A stretch of DNA of 64,000 nt from Hyphomicrobiales bacterium (lineage in GTDB: Bacteria > Pseudomonadota > Alphaproteobacteria > Rhizobiales > Rhizobiaceae): contig UBWZ01000010.1 in the NCBI GenBank assembly GCA_900469345.1, positions 1 through 64,000 on the forward strand, written 5' to 3'. The notes under the pieces were generated by a model, which did not search any database, was not told where the DNA came from, and saw only the letters and a program-made list of their open reading frames with translations. Position 1 is the stretch's first letter. Every line of letters starts with the position of its first letter. The translations under genes were made by a program, and so were the position numbers. Shown here piece by piece: positions 16,351 through 23,884 of this stretch.

Positions 16351-17295
16351 TCAGAGCGCCCCGGGCGGCTCGATCGGCGGGCGGGGCTGTGTGCGCCCGG
16401 CGCGCGCTTCGCGCCAGATGGTGAAGATGCCGGCGCCGATCACGATGGCGCAGCCGACCACCATGTTGGCCGTCATCACCTCGTCGAACAGCAAAACGCC
16501 GATGATGCAGACCAGCACGGTCTGGACGTAGAACATCGGCTGCACGGCCACCGCGTCGAGCAGCGAATAGGCGCGGATCAGCAGGTAGTGCCCGCTCATG
16601 CCGGTGATGCACAGAACCAGCATCCAGATCCAGTCGACTGGCGTGATATGGCTCCAGTAGAAGGGGCCGATGAAGCTGATCGCCACGGCGCCCGCAAAGC
16701 CGGTATAGAAAAACGCGGTCTCGGCGCGGTCGGTGCGGCTCGCCAGCCGCGTCAGCACGGAGTAGAGCGCGAACATGGCGGTGCCGATGATCGGGATGAC
16801 GATGCGCGAATCGAAGCGTGCCTGCAGCGGGTTGACGATCATCAGGATGCCGACGAAGCCGACGCCGATCGCCGCCCAGCGCCGCCATCCGACCTTCTCG
16901 CCGAGCAGCGGCACGGACAGGCAGGCGACGATCAGCGGCGTTGCCGCAAAGATCGTATGCGTGGCGGCCAGCCCGACGCGCGAAAAGGAGAAGATCGACA
17001 CGACGATCTGCGCCACCAGCAGCACGCCGCGGGCCACCTGCAGCCAGGGCCGGTTGGGGGTCGCCGCGGACTTCAGCCCGCCGGCGGAACGGCTTGCCAC
17101 CGCCACCACGAAGCCGGCAAAGGCCCAGTAGCGGATCATGGTGATGAAGATCGGCGGGTAAGCGGTGCCGAGGTGCTTGGAGATCCCGTCCTGGATGGCG
17201 AAAATGCCCACGGCCGTCAGGGCGAAAAGGAGGCCGGTCGACCGTGGTGTCATGCGCAAAGCTGTCTTCGGTGGGACCGCGAGGGTCTGCTGCAT
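16351..17295 (-). CDS. DMT-family transporter (EamA, two repeats)
   Basis: A 314-residue permease with ten predicted membrane helices arranged as two EamA repeats. Repeat 1 begins near LLFALTAVGIFAIQDGISKHLG. Repeat 2 begins near ETAFFYTGFAGAVAISFIGPF and ends with GVLLFDEVMTANMVVGCAIVIG. Members of this drug/metabolite family export amino acids, nucleosides or metabolites, and the substrate here cannot be read. The ATG at 17295 is preferred over a GTG at 17319, which would add 8 residues. It is convergent with recO and 83 bases downstream of the MOSC gene on the same strand. Confidence 0.85.
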   Translation of the reverse strand: MQQTLAVPPKTALRMTPRSTGLLFALTAVGIFAIQDGISKHLGTAYPPIFITMIRYWAFAGFVVAVASRSAGGLKSAATPNRPWLQVARGVLLVAQIVVSIFSFSRVGLAATHTIFAATPLIVACLSVPLLGEKVGWRRWAAIGVGFVGILMIVNPLQARFDSRIVIPIIGTAMFALYSVLTRLASRTDRAETAFFYTGFAGAVAISFIGPFYWSHITPVDWIWMLVLCITGMSGHYLLIRAYSLLDAVAVQPMFYVQTVLVCIIGVLLFDEVMTANMVVGCAIVIGAGIFTIWREARAGRTQPRPPIEPPGAL

Positions 17296-17378
17296 CGGAT
17301 GGAGGGTTCCGGTATGCACCGCGGGTCAGCATGGCGCAACGCATGCACCCTGTATTTTCGCTTTATTCTGGCAATCCG

Positions 17379-18227
17379 TCAGGACCGTTGCCGGATCGCC
17401 CAGGCGCTGCGAGTGCTTGACACCTTGACCTCGTCGCCCAGCCTGATGCGGCCGGTGCCGCGCGGCACGACGTTCCAGCCGAACAGCGGTCCGGGCACGC
17501 GGCGGTCGGCCGACATCCGGATCCGTCCCAGTGCCATCATCGGATTGGCGCCCTCGCGCGAGCCTGTCGCCTGGTCCTGGGTGATCATGATGCAGCGCGG
17601 GCAGGGTTTTGCGAGGTCGAGCCGCAGGCCGCCGATCTCGATCGCCTCCCAGCCGTCCTCGGCAAAGGCTTCGTCATGCTCGACGACGATATTGGCGCGA
17701 AAGCGGTCCATGCCGACCGCGCCTTCGCCATGTTCGGCCATGTCCGCATTGATCGCGGCAAGCGAACCGGTGGTGGTGACCAGAACCTGATAACCGTCGG
17801 CAAAGGTCAGCGGCGTGTCCGGTCCCGCCCATTCGCTGTTGGCGGAGCGTTTGGCCTTGTCGTCGAAGAAGACCAGCTGCACCTCCCGCTTCAGCCATTC
17901 GGAGAGGCGGACATTGATCGCCCGGTCCGCAAGCGCGGCGCTGACGATCGATCGCCAGACCACGACGTCGATCCGCCGGTAGCTCGGCGGCGGCGTCACC
18001 CGCATCTCGCCCTTGCCCTGCATGGCAAAGCGGAAGCCGTCGGCGTCCGGTGTGACCTCGAGCTGTGCCAGTTCCTGCAGCTCCCGCTGGTTGACGAAAT
18101 GCCCCTGGGGGTCGGCCAGCATCATGCGCCGGTCGCCGGGAAGTCCCTCTGCCGCCACGTCGGACTGCGTCAGCGCAATGCCGCGCCCGCTCTTCAAGGG
18201 AAAAACATTGATCTCGCTGACCCGCAT
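17379..18227 (-). CDS. MOSC domain protein (YcbX/mARC-like)
   Basis: A 282-residue protein with the N-terminal MOSC beta-barrel (about 1-110, VFPLKSGRGIALTQ) and the catalytic MOSC domain (about 130-270). The conserved cysteine thought to ligate molybdenum lies in LAKPCPRCIMI. It resembles E. coli YcbX and mitochondrial mARC, which reduce N-hydroxylated compounds with molybdenum cofactor. The natural substrate is unknown. GAGGG precedes the ATG. An HD-domain gene lies 9 bases upstream, so the two and the DUF2339 gene probably form one transcript. Confidence 0.9.
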   Translation of the reverse strand: MRVSEINVFPLKSGRGIALTQSDVAAEGLPGDRRMMLADPQGHFVNQRELQELAQLEVTPDADGFRFAMQGKGEMRVTPPPSYRRIDVVVWRSIVSAALADRAINVRLSEWLKREVQLVFFDDKAKRSANSEWAGPDTPLTFADGYQVLVTTTGSLAAINADMAEHGEGAVGMDRFRANIVVEHDEAFAEDGWEAIEIGGLRLDLAKPCPRCIMITQDQATGSREGANPMMALGRIRMSADRRVPGPLFGWNVVPRGTGRIRLGDEVKVSSTRSAWAIRQRS

Positions 18228-18236
18228 GGAAAGCCC

Positions 18237-18902
18237 TCAGATTTCCTCCAAAAACAGATCGAGCACCGTCTTGAGGCGCGCATGCCGTTCCTGCGCCAGC
18301 GCGCGGCCGGCAGAGGTCTGGAAACCGTCGGCGAGCTTGAACAGCTTGGTCTCAAAGTGATCGATTGCAAAGGACTTGTCGTCCAGACGGCGATTCGTGG
18401 CAAGAGGATCGACGGGATCATAGAGGCCTGAACCCATGCGGCCGGCGATGTAAAAGCAGCGCGCCGCCCCCATCATGCCGATCGCATCCAGCCGGTCCGC
18501 ATCCTGCAGCATCTTCGCTTCCAGCGTTTCCGGCGTCACATTGGCGGAAAAGCTGTGCGCCGTCACGGCATGCGCCACCGCCGCCCGGTCGTCGGCGCTC
18601 CATCCGAGGTCCGAGAGCACGCCCGATGCCTTGTCTGCCGCCAGACGCGAGGCTTGTGCGCGCAACGGCGAGTTCTTTTCCACGGCGACGCAGTCGTGCA
18701 GCAGAACGGCGGCGGCAAGCACCCTGGCATTGCCGCCTTCCAGCGCCTGGATGCGCATCGCGTTGCGGAACACCCGCAGGATATGGGCAATGTCGTGCGA
18801 GCCGTCGTCACCCTCGGTCGCATGCGGGATCAACGTCTCTGCCAGCGCCTCGAAGGGCGCAAACGCAGTGGCGAGCGTCGGGCCGGACGCGGCGGCCGTC
18901 AT
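18237..18902 (-). CDS. HD-domain phosphohydrolase (YedJ-like)
   Basis: A 221-residue single-domain HD protein. The metal ligands are visible as GSHDIAHILRV (His/Asp), AAVLLHDCVAVEK (HD pair near 88-89), AVTAHSF and LQDADRLDAIG. Pattern and length match the YedJ/PF01966 group of metal-dependent phosphohydrolases whose substrates are mostly unassigned. The start overlaps the DUF2339 stop by four bases (ATGA, 18899-18902), indicating coupling, and the MOSC gene follows after 9 bases. Confidence 0.88.
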   Translation of the reverse strand: MTAAASGPTLATAFAPFEALAETLIPHATEGDDGSHDIAHILRVFRNAMRIQALEGGNARVLAAAVLLHDCVAVEKNSPLRAQASRLAADKASGVLSDLGWSADDRAAVAHAVTAHSFSANVTPETLEAKMLQDADRLDAIGMMGAARCFYIAGRMGSGLYDPVDPLATNRRLDDKSFAIDHFETKLFKLADGFQTSAGRALAQERHARLKTVLDLFLEEI

Positions 18903-21691
18903 GATGCCGCGTCTCCGGAGGAGGGCGGCGCGGCCGGCGGTTCGGCCCTCTCCTCAGGTGTTTTGGCAAGGATGCGCTGGTAGAACAAGCCGATGCCGAT
19001 CAGCACCGCGCCGAGCCCGATGAACGATAGCGCCCGCAGGATGCCTTCGAGGTTCGACATGTCGATCAGGAACACCTTGACGACCGAGGCGAGGATCAGC
19101 GCTCCGGAGGCAAGCCGCAGGCTGCGCGCCTGCAGCCGTGAGCCGAGTGCCAGCAGCCCGACCCCGATCAGCAGCCAGACCACCGAATAGCTGTAGGTCT
19201 CGGCCGACAGGAAGCCCTTCCACTGGGCGATGTTTTCGCCTTGGAAGAAGCGGCGCACCGAAAGCGTCGCCCACAGGAAGCCGAGCACGGCGCCGGCCAC
19301 CGCGAGCATCGCCACATAGGCCGCCGGCCGCCGCCCGCGGGCGTAGAAGGCGACGATCCCATAGGCGAGCGCCGGCAGCAGATAGCCGAGCAGCAGCAGG
19401 TTGACGAACGGCCACGGGCCGGTGTTCTCGCCGGTGAGGAACGGGTTGAGCCTGAAGACGTGCAGAGACAACACGTTGATCGTGGCGATCACGCCGGCGA
19501 GCATCGATCCCCAGCGGAACACCGGGCTCGGCGTCTTGAGGTCGAGCGTCATCAAAATACCCGAGAAGCCGACCGTCAGCAGCGTGTAGATCGACTGCTC
19601 GCCGAGCGTCGGCACCCGGCCGTCGAGCACGCCGTGGTTCATGGCATGCCGCACCAGCACGGCGACGGTCAGCAGCGCCGATAGCGAGGCAAGCGCCTGC
19701 AGGATGTTGCGGACGCGGAAATCGTCGGAATGCCGCATCAGGTAGGCCGACGCGATGGCAAGTGCCGCCGGGATGCCGTAGCCGGGCAGCAGGGCATTGA
19801 AGAACGGCGTCGTCGAAAGGCTGTCGGCGCCGACCATCGTCGGTTGCCAGGCGATGCGTGAAAACACCACCAGCATCGCCGCAGCCATCATCCAGGGCAG
19901 CGCTGCCCATGGGCGCAACCTCTGCGCCAAGAGGAAGGCAAAGCCGAGCACGGCCACGAGAATCGTCGTCAGCATGCCATTGGTCAGCGCGTGCAGGGCG
20001 AGCGTGAAGCCCGCGAACGAACCCGCCACCAGAAGGTTGGCCGGCCAGTTCAGACGGGGCATGTCCTCGCCCGTATTGCCGGTCGGCAGCGGCGCGGGCT
20101 TGAACAGCCAGTCCGCAAGGACCAGCAGCACGGCGCCGAGCGCCAGGCCGTACAGCCCATGCGTCCAGTCGGCCGAAAGCCGTCCGAAGTTGAGGAAGCT
20201 GATCGTCGCCGTGGTCACCGGCACCGCCGACATCAGCACGCTCCAGACCATCGAGAATTCCGGCTCGCTGCGGCGGAAGCGGCGCAGGAAGGCAGCGCCC
20301 AGCAGCGTGAACACCGCCCCGAGCCCAAGGCTGATGCCGATCTCGACCGCGAAGCTTTTGATCGGCGCGAGCTGTCCCGCAATCGGCGTCGGCGGTACGA
20401 AATCGAGCCAGGTCAGGGCGACCAGCAGCACGCTGAGGGCAGCCGCCGCGGCCGACAACAGCGCCGGCCAGACGCCGTAGGGGCGAGCGGCGCCGAGTGC
20501 TGCAACCACCGCGATGATCGCGGCGCCCGCAAAGAAGGGGGAAACACCGCCCGGCGAGCCGATGGCCACCATCGCAAGCGCCGGCAGGAGCGCCATGACA
20601 GAAGCCGTCAGCATGATCGACAGCGGCCGGCGGCGAAGCAGTCCGGGCCAGCCGGCTGGAACCGCTCGGTCGGAAGAATAGGCGGCCCCCGGCCAAAGGG
20701 TGGCGGTGCCGGCCACCATCACGATCAGCGCCACGGCGGGCGGCAAAAGATCGGCCATCTCCTCTGAAACAAGGTAGATCAGCGCCCAGAAACCGATGCC
20801 GACATTGGCCAGCGCCGGAACGATCGTCCAGCGGCGGATCCGCGCGGCGGCGCTGGTGGCAAGCCAGGTGAGCGACAGGAAGGCGAACAGCGATGTGGCG
20901 TTCGGATTGTCGGTCGAGACAAGCGCCGGCGTCAGCAGCGAGGCGACAAGGCCGAAGCCCGCCAGCGCCTGGCCGTGCAGCAGCGACAGGCCGATCGTCC
21001 CGAACGAGACCAGCGCAAGAAGCGCGAAGGCTGTGCCCGGGCCGATGAAGCCGTACACGTCGTGGGCCGCATAGACGGCGCCCAGCAGCGTCACCGCGCC
21101 GGCTGCCGTCAGCACCCCGGGCACCATGGCGTGGCTGTGGCGCTCGGCGATGGCGGGCATGCCGCGCCGCCGGACGAACTCGCCGGCACCCATCAGCACC
21201 AGGCCGAACAGCGTTGCGAGCAAAAGCCGTGCGCCGGGGCCAAGCAGGCCGGCCTCGATCGAATAGCGAACCAGGAAGAGGCCGCCCAGCGCCAGCGCCA
21301 CGCCGCCGACCCAGACCGGCCAGCGGGCGCCGAGATAGCTTTCAAGGTTTTCGCGACGGAACGCAGGGGCGGCGCGGGCGGGCGCCGCGGGGACCGTGGT
21401 TTCCGCGCCGGTTCCGATGTCTTCGGGTGGGGCGGCCAAGGTCTCCTCGGCAGGCTGCACGTCGACGGCCTCGCGGGCCGCCGCTTCCACCGCCCGCGGC
21501 GCCTCGGGCGTGGTCTCTGCCGCGAGCACCGTGTCGGTGGAGGGCGCAGGCAGCGCCGCCGGCGGCAGCGCCAGCCGCGTCTTCATCGCCTCGACCTCCT
21601 GCTCCAAGAGCGCCAGACGCGTCGCCGTCTTGCGGTTGAGGCCGATCATCAGCGCGACAAGCAGCAAAAGCAGGAGTTCGATCATCGTCAC
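18899..21691 (-). CDS. DUF2339 multi-pass membrane protein
   Basis: A 930-residue inner-membrane protein. It begins with one short hydrophobic segment (MIELLLLLLVALMIGL), then a coiled-coil (about 20-40) and an Ala/Pro/Glu-rich linker (45-115). A very long hydrophobic region of roughly 25 or more helices follows (about 120-905) and ends with an Ala/Pro-rich tail. The sequence NLESYLGARWPVWVGGVALALGGLFLVRYSIE is the conserved entry to the DUF2339 domain; function is unknown. It is the first gene of a minus-strand operon with HD and MOSC genes. It is divergent from kaiC with a shared 190-base region containing a 9-bp palindrome (21723-21750). No evidence ties it to the Kai system apart from this. 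Confidence 0.85.
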   Translation of the reverse strand: MTMIELLLLLLVALMIGLNRKTATRLALLEQEVEAMKTRLALPPAALPAPSTDTVLAAETTPEAPRAVEAAAREAVDVQPAEETLAAPPEDIGTGAETTVPAAPARAAPAFRRENLESYLGARWPVWVGGVALALGGLFLVRYSIEAGLLGPGARLLLATLFGLVLMGAGEFVRRRGMPAIAERHSHAMVPGVLTAAGAVTLLGAVYAAHDVYGFIGPGTAFALLALVSFGTIGLSLLHGQALAGFGLVASLLTPALVSTDNPNATSLFAFLSLTWLATSAAARIRRWTIVPALANVGIGFWALIYLVSEEMADLLPPAVALIVMVAGTATLWPGAAYSSDRAVPAGWPGLLRRRPLSIMLTASVMALLPALAMVAIGSPGGVSPFFAGAAIIAVVAALGAARPYGVWPALLSAAAAALSVLLVALTWLDFVPPTPIAGQLAPIKSFAVEIGISLGLGAVFTLLGAAFLRRFRRSEPEFSMVWSVLMSAVPVTTATISFLNFGRLSADWTHGLYGLALGAVLLVLADWLFKPAPLPTGNTGEDMPRLNWPANLLVAGSFAGFTLALHALTNGMLTTILVAVLGFAFLLAQRLRPWAALPWMMAAAMLVVFSRIAWQPTMVGADSLSTTPFFNALLPGYGIPAALAIASAYLMRHSDDFRVRNILQALASLSALLTVAVLVRHAMNHGVLDGRVPTLGEQSIYTLLTVGFSGILMTLDLKTPSPVFRWGSMLAGVIATINVLSLHVFRLNPFLTGENTGPWPFVNLLLLGYLLPALAYGIVAFYARGRRPAAYVAMLAVAGAVLGFLWATLSVRRFFQGENIAQWKGFLSAETYSYSVVWLLIGVGLLALGSRLQARSLRLASGALILASVVKVFLIDMSNLEGILRALSFIGLGAVLIGIGLFYQRILAKTPEERAEPPAAPPSSGDAAS

Positions 21692-21722
21692 GCTTTCAGG
21701 GTCAGGATCCGAAGCGACTTAT

Positions 21723-21750
21723 AGCTTTCCTCGACAGTGAAAGGAAAGCT
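21723..21750. promoter_or_regulatory. Perfect 9-bp inverted repeat in the DUF2339/kaiC divergent region
   Basis: AGCTTTCCT (21723-21731) and AGGAAAGCT (21742-21750) form a perfect inverted repeat with a 10-base spacer, 32 bases upstream of the DUF2339 start. It could be an operator for the DUF2339 operon, or for both divergent units. Confidence 0.45.
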
Positions 21751-21793
21751 TAGTTCTGACCACGGACTTCGGCCCCCAAAGGGTCCCAAGCCA

Positions 21794-21821
21794 TTGTCAT
21801 TTTCGCTGTTTTCGCTATTTC
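21794..21821 (+). promoter_or_regulatory. Possible housekeeping promoter for the kai operon
   Basis: TTGTCA (21794-21799) and TATTTC (21816-21821), separated by 16 bases, weakly resemble a sigma-70 promoter. The implied start is about 60 bases before the kaiC ATG. No GGAAC box is present in this region, so EcfG control is not suggested. Confidence 0.3.
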
Positions 21822-21885
21822 ATCCGGTAGCTGGAGTTTCGCGCACGCGCTATTCCGAATGGACTTTCCAGAACAGGATGACGGA

Positions 21886-23577
21886 ATGGGCAACGCCAAG
21901 GGGATCAGCAAATCACCCACGGGTATAGAGGGCTTCGATGAGCTGACGCTGGGCGGCCTGCCGACCGGGCGACCGGCGCTTGTCTGCGGCTCGGCCGGCT
22001 GCGGCAAAACGCTGTTTGCGGCAACCTTCCTGCTGAACGGGGCCCGGGATTTCGATGAGCCCGGCGTCTTCGTGACCTTCGAGGAACGTCCCGTCGATAT
22101 CGTCAGCAACGTCGCCTCGCTCGGCTTCGACATGGACCAGCTGGTCGACAAAGGTAAAATCCTGATCGAGCACATCGCTGTTGATCCGTCCGAGCTGGAA
22201 GAGATCGGCGATTACGACCTGGAAGGCCTGTTCCTTCGCCTCGAGCTCGCCATCGACCAGATCGGCGCCAAGCGCATCGTGCTTGATACCATCGAAAGCC
22301 TGTTCTCCGCCTTCACCAATCCGGCCATCCTGCGCGCCGAAATCCGTCGCCTGTTCGACTGGCTGAAGGACCGCGGCATGACCACCGTCATCACCGCCGA
22401 GCGCGGCGACGGATCGCTGACCCGCCAGGGCCTGGAAGAATACGTGTCGGACTGCGTCCTGCTGCTCGATCACCGCGTCCACAACCAAGTCTCGACGCGC
22501 CGCCTGCGGATCGTCAAGTATCGCGGCACCGCCCATGGCACCAACGAATATCCGTTCCTGATCGACGAGGAAGGCTTCAGCGTCCTGCCGGTCAGCACGC
22601 TCGGCCTCAACCACCAGGTTTTCGACGAACGCATCTCGAGCGGCGTGGCCGATCTCGATGCGATGCTGACGGGCGGCGGCTTTCATCGCGGCAGCAGCGT
22701 GCTGATCAGCGGCGTCGCCGGCTCGGGCAAGAGCTCGCTGTCCGCCTGCTTTGCGGAGGCCGCCTGTGCGGCCGGTGGCAGGGCGCTCTACTTCTCGTTC
22801 GAGGAATCGGCTGCCCAGACAGTGCGCAACATGCGCTCCATCGGCGTCGACCTGCAGCGTTATCTCGACGCCGGGACGCTGCGTCATATCGCGGCGCGCC
22901 CGACCTTCTACAGCCTCGAAATGCATCTTGCGGTGATGCTGCGCGAAGTGGTGCGGTTCGGCCCGACGCTGGTGGTGCTCGATCCCATTTCCGCGTTTCT
23001 CGGCAATGCCGACCAGTTGGAAGTGCAGGCCATGCTGCTGCGCATGGTCGACTTCCTGAAGGCTCGCGGCATCTCGGCCGTCTTCACCCATCTCATGCAT
23101 TCGCAGGACGGCGCCAGCGAGACCGATGTCGGGCTGTCGTCGCTAATGGACGCCTGGATCCTGCTGCTCAATCGCGAAACCAATGGCGAATACAATCGCG
23201 AGCTTTACCTCCTCAAGGCCCGCGGCACGTCGCATTCCAACCAGGTGCGCGAATTCGTCATGAGCGACAATGGTATCCGCCTCATTCCTCCCTATTTAGG
23301 CGAAGGACGCGCATTGACAGGCTCGGCGCGGCGGGCACAGGAAGCGCGGGACCGCCGTGATCGCGCCCAGCGCGAGCATCAGCTGCAGCGGCAGACAAGC
23401 ATCATCGAAAAGCGTCGGGAAAAGGCCAAGGCCGAGATCGCCGCGCTTCAGGTGGAGCTCGAGGCCGACGAAATGGAATTGTCGCGCATGCTTGCCGACG
23501 AGGAAAACTTTCAGGCGCAGGTCGAGAACGACCTCGCCGCAATGGAAAAAAGCCGACGGGCTCGATCAGGGGAATGA
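21886..23577 (+). CDS. kaiC: KaiC-family circadian clock ATPase/autokinase
   Basis: A 563-residue double RecA-like ATPase (numbered from 21886). CI has Walker A GSAGCGKT (35-42), the catalytic Glu pair in FVTFEERP (66-67) and Walker B VLDTIES (Asp134). CII has Walker A GVAGSGKS (276-283), FSFEES (306-307) and Walker B VVLDPIS (Asp366). The CII phosphorylation loop reads TDVGLSS, so Thr413, Ser418 and Ser419 match T426, S431 and T432 of S. elongatus KaiC. After about 480 comes an 80-residue charged coiled coil (rich in RRE, EKRREKAKAEI) instead of the cyanobacterial KaiA-binding tail. The ATG at 21886 is chosen for AGGA 7 bases upstream; an in-frame ATG at 21859 lacks one. It overlaps or abuts kaiB and forms an operon with a kinase. 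Confidence 0.95.
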   Translation: MGNAKGISKSPTGIEGFDELTLGGLPTGRPALVCGSAGCGKTLFAATFLLNGARDFDEPGVFVTFEERPVDIVSNVASLGFDMDQLVDKGKILIEHIAVDPSELEEIGDYDLEGLFLRLELAIDQIGAKRIVLDTIESLFSAFTNPAILRAEIRRLFDWLKDRGMTTVITAERGDGSLTRQGLEEYVSDCVLLLDHRVHNQVSTRRLRIVKYRGTAHGTNEYPFLIDEEGFSVLPVSTLGLNHQVFDERISSGVADLDAMLTGGGFHRGSSVLISGVAGSGKSSLSACFAEAACAAGGRALYFSFEESAAQTVRNMRSIGVDLQRYLDAGTLRHIAARPTFYSLEMHLAVMLREVVRFGPTLVVLDPISAFLGNADQLEVQAMLLRMVDFLKARGISAVFTHLMHSQDGASETDVGLSSLMDAWILLLNRETNGEYNRELYLLKARGTSHSNQVREFVMSDNGIRLIPPYLGEGRALTGSARRAQEARDRRDRAQREHQLQRQTSIIEKRREKAKAEIAALQVELEADEMELSRMLADEENFQAQVENDLAAMEKSRRARSGE

Positions 23578-23579
23578 CG

Positions 23580-23882
23580 ATGCAGGATCAGACCAACGTC
23601 ACCGAGCCATCAGAACCCCTGAAGCTCGTCCTCTATGTCGCAGGCCAGACGCCCAAATCTGTGGCCGCGATCAACAACCTCGAGCGCATTTGCTCGGAAA
23701 AGATGCCGGGCAAGTACATCGTCGAGGTTGTCGACCTGAAAAAGACGCCGCAGCTCGCCCGTGAGCACAATATCGTGGCCATCCCGACGCTGGTCCGCCA
23801 GCTGCCGACCCCGATCCGCAAGATCATCGGCGATCTGTCCGATATCGAGAAGGTGCTGGTGCACCTGAAGGTCGGTGAGTAG
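23580..23882 (+). CDS. kaiB: KaiB fold-switching clock protein
   Basis: A 100-residue thioredoxin-like KaiB. Conserved features are LKLVLYVAGQTPKSVAAINN, then DLKKTPQLAREHNIVAIPTL, and the C-terminal KIIGDLSDIEKVL, which corresponds to the fold-switching half of cyanobacterial KaiB. The P-x-P-x-R-K-I-I-GDLSD signature is essentially intact. The start at 23580 lies 6 bases after AGGGGA; the ATG at 23574 overlaps the kaiC stop but abuts the ribosome site. KaiB binds the CI ring of KaiC and in cyanobacteria displaces output kinases. Here the kinase gene begins 2 bases after the kaiB stop. Confidence 0.96.
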   Translation: MQDQTNVTEPSEPLKLVLYVAGQTPKSVAAINNLERICSEKMPGKYIVEVVDLKKTPQLAREHNIVAIPTLVRQLPTPIRKIIGDLSDIEKVLVHLKVGE

Positions 23883-23884
23883 CG

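Noticed and set aside
21859..21885. Upstream ATG of kaiC at 21859
   Set aside because: It lacks a ribosome site, while AGGA precedes 21886 at 7 bases and the conserved KaiC start follows there; kept as an alternative only.
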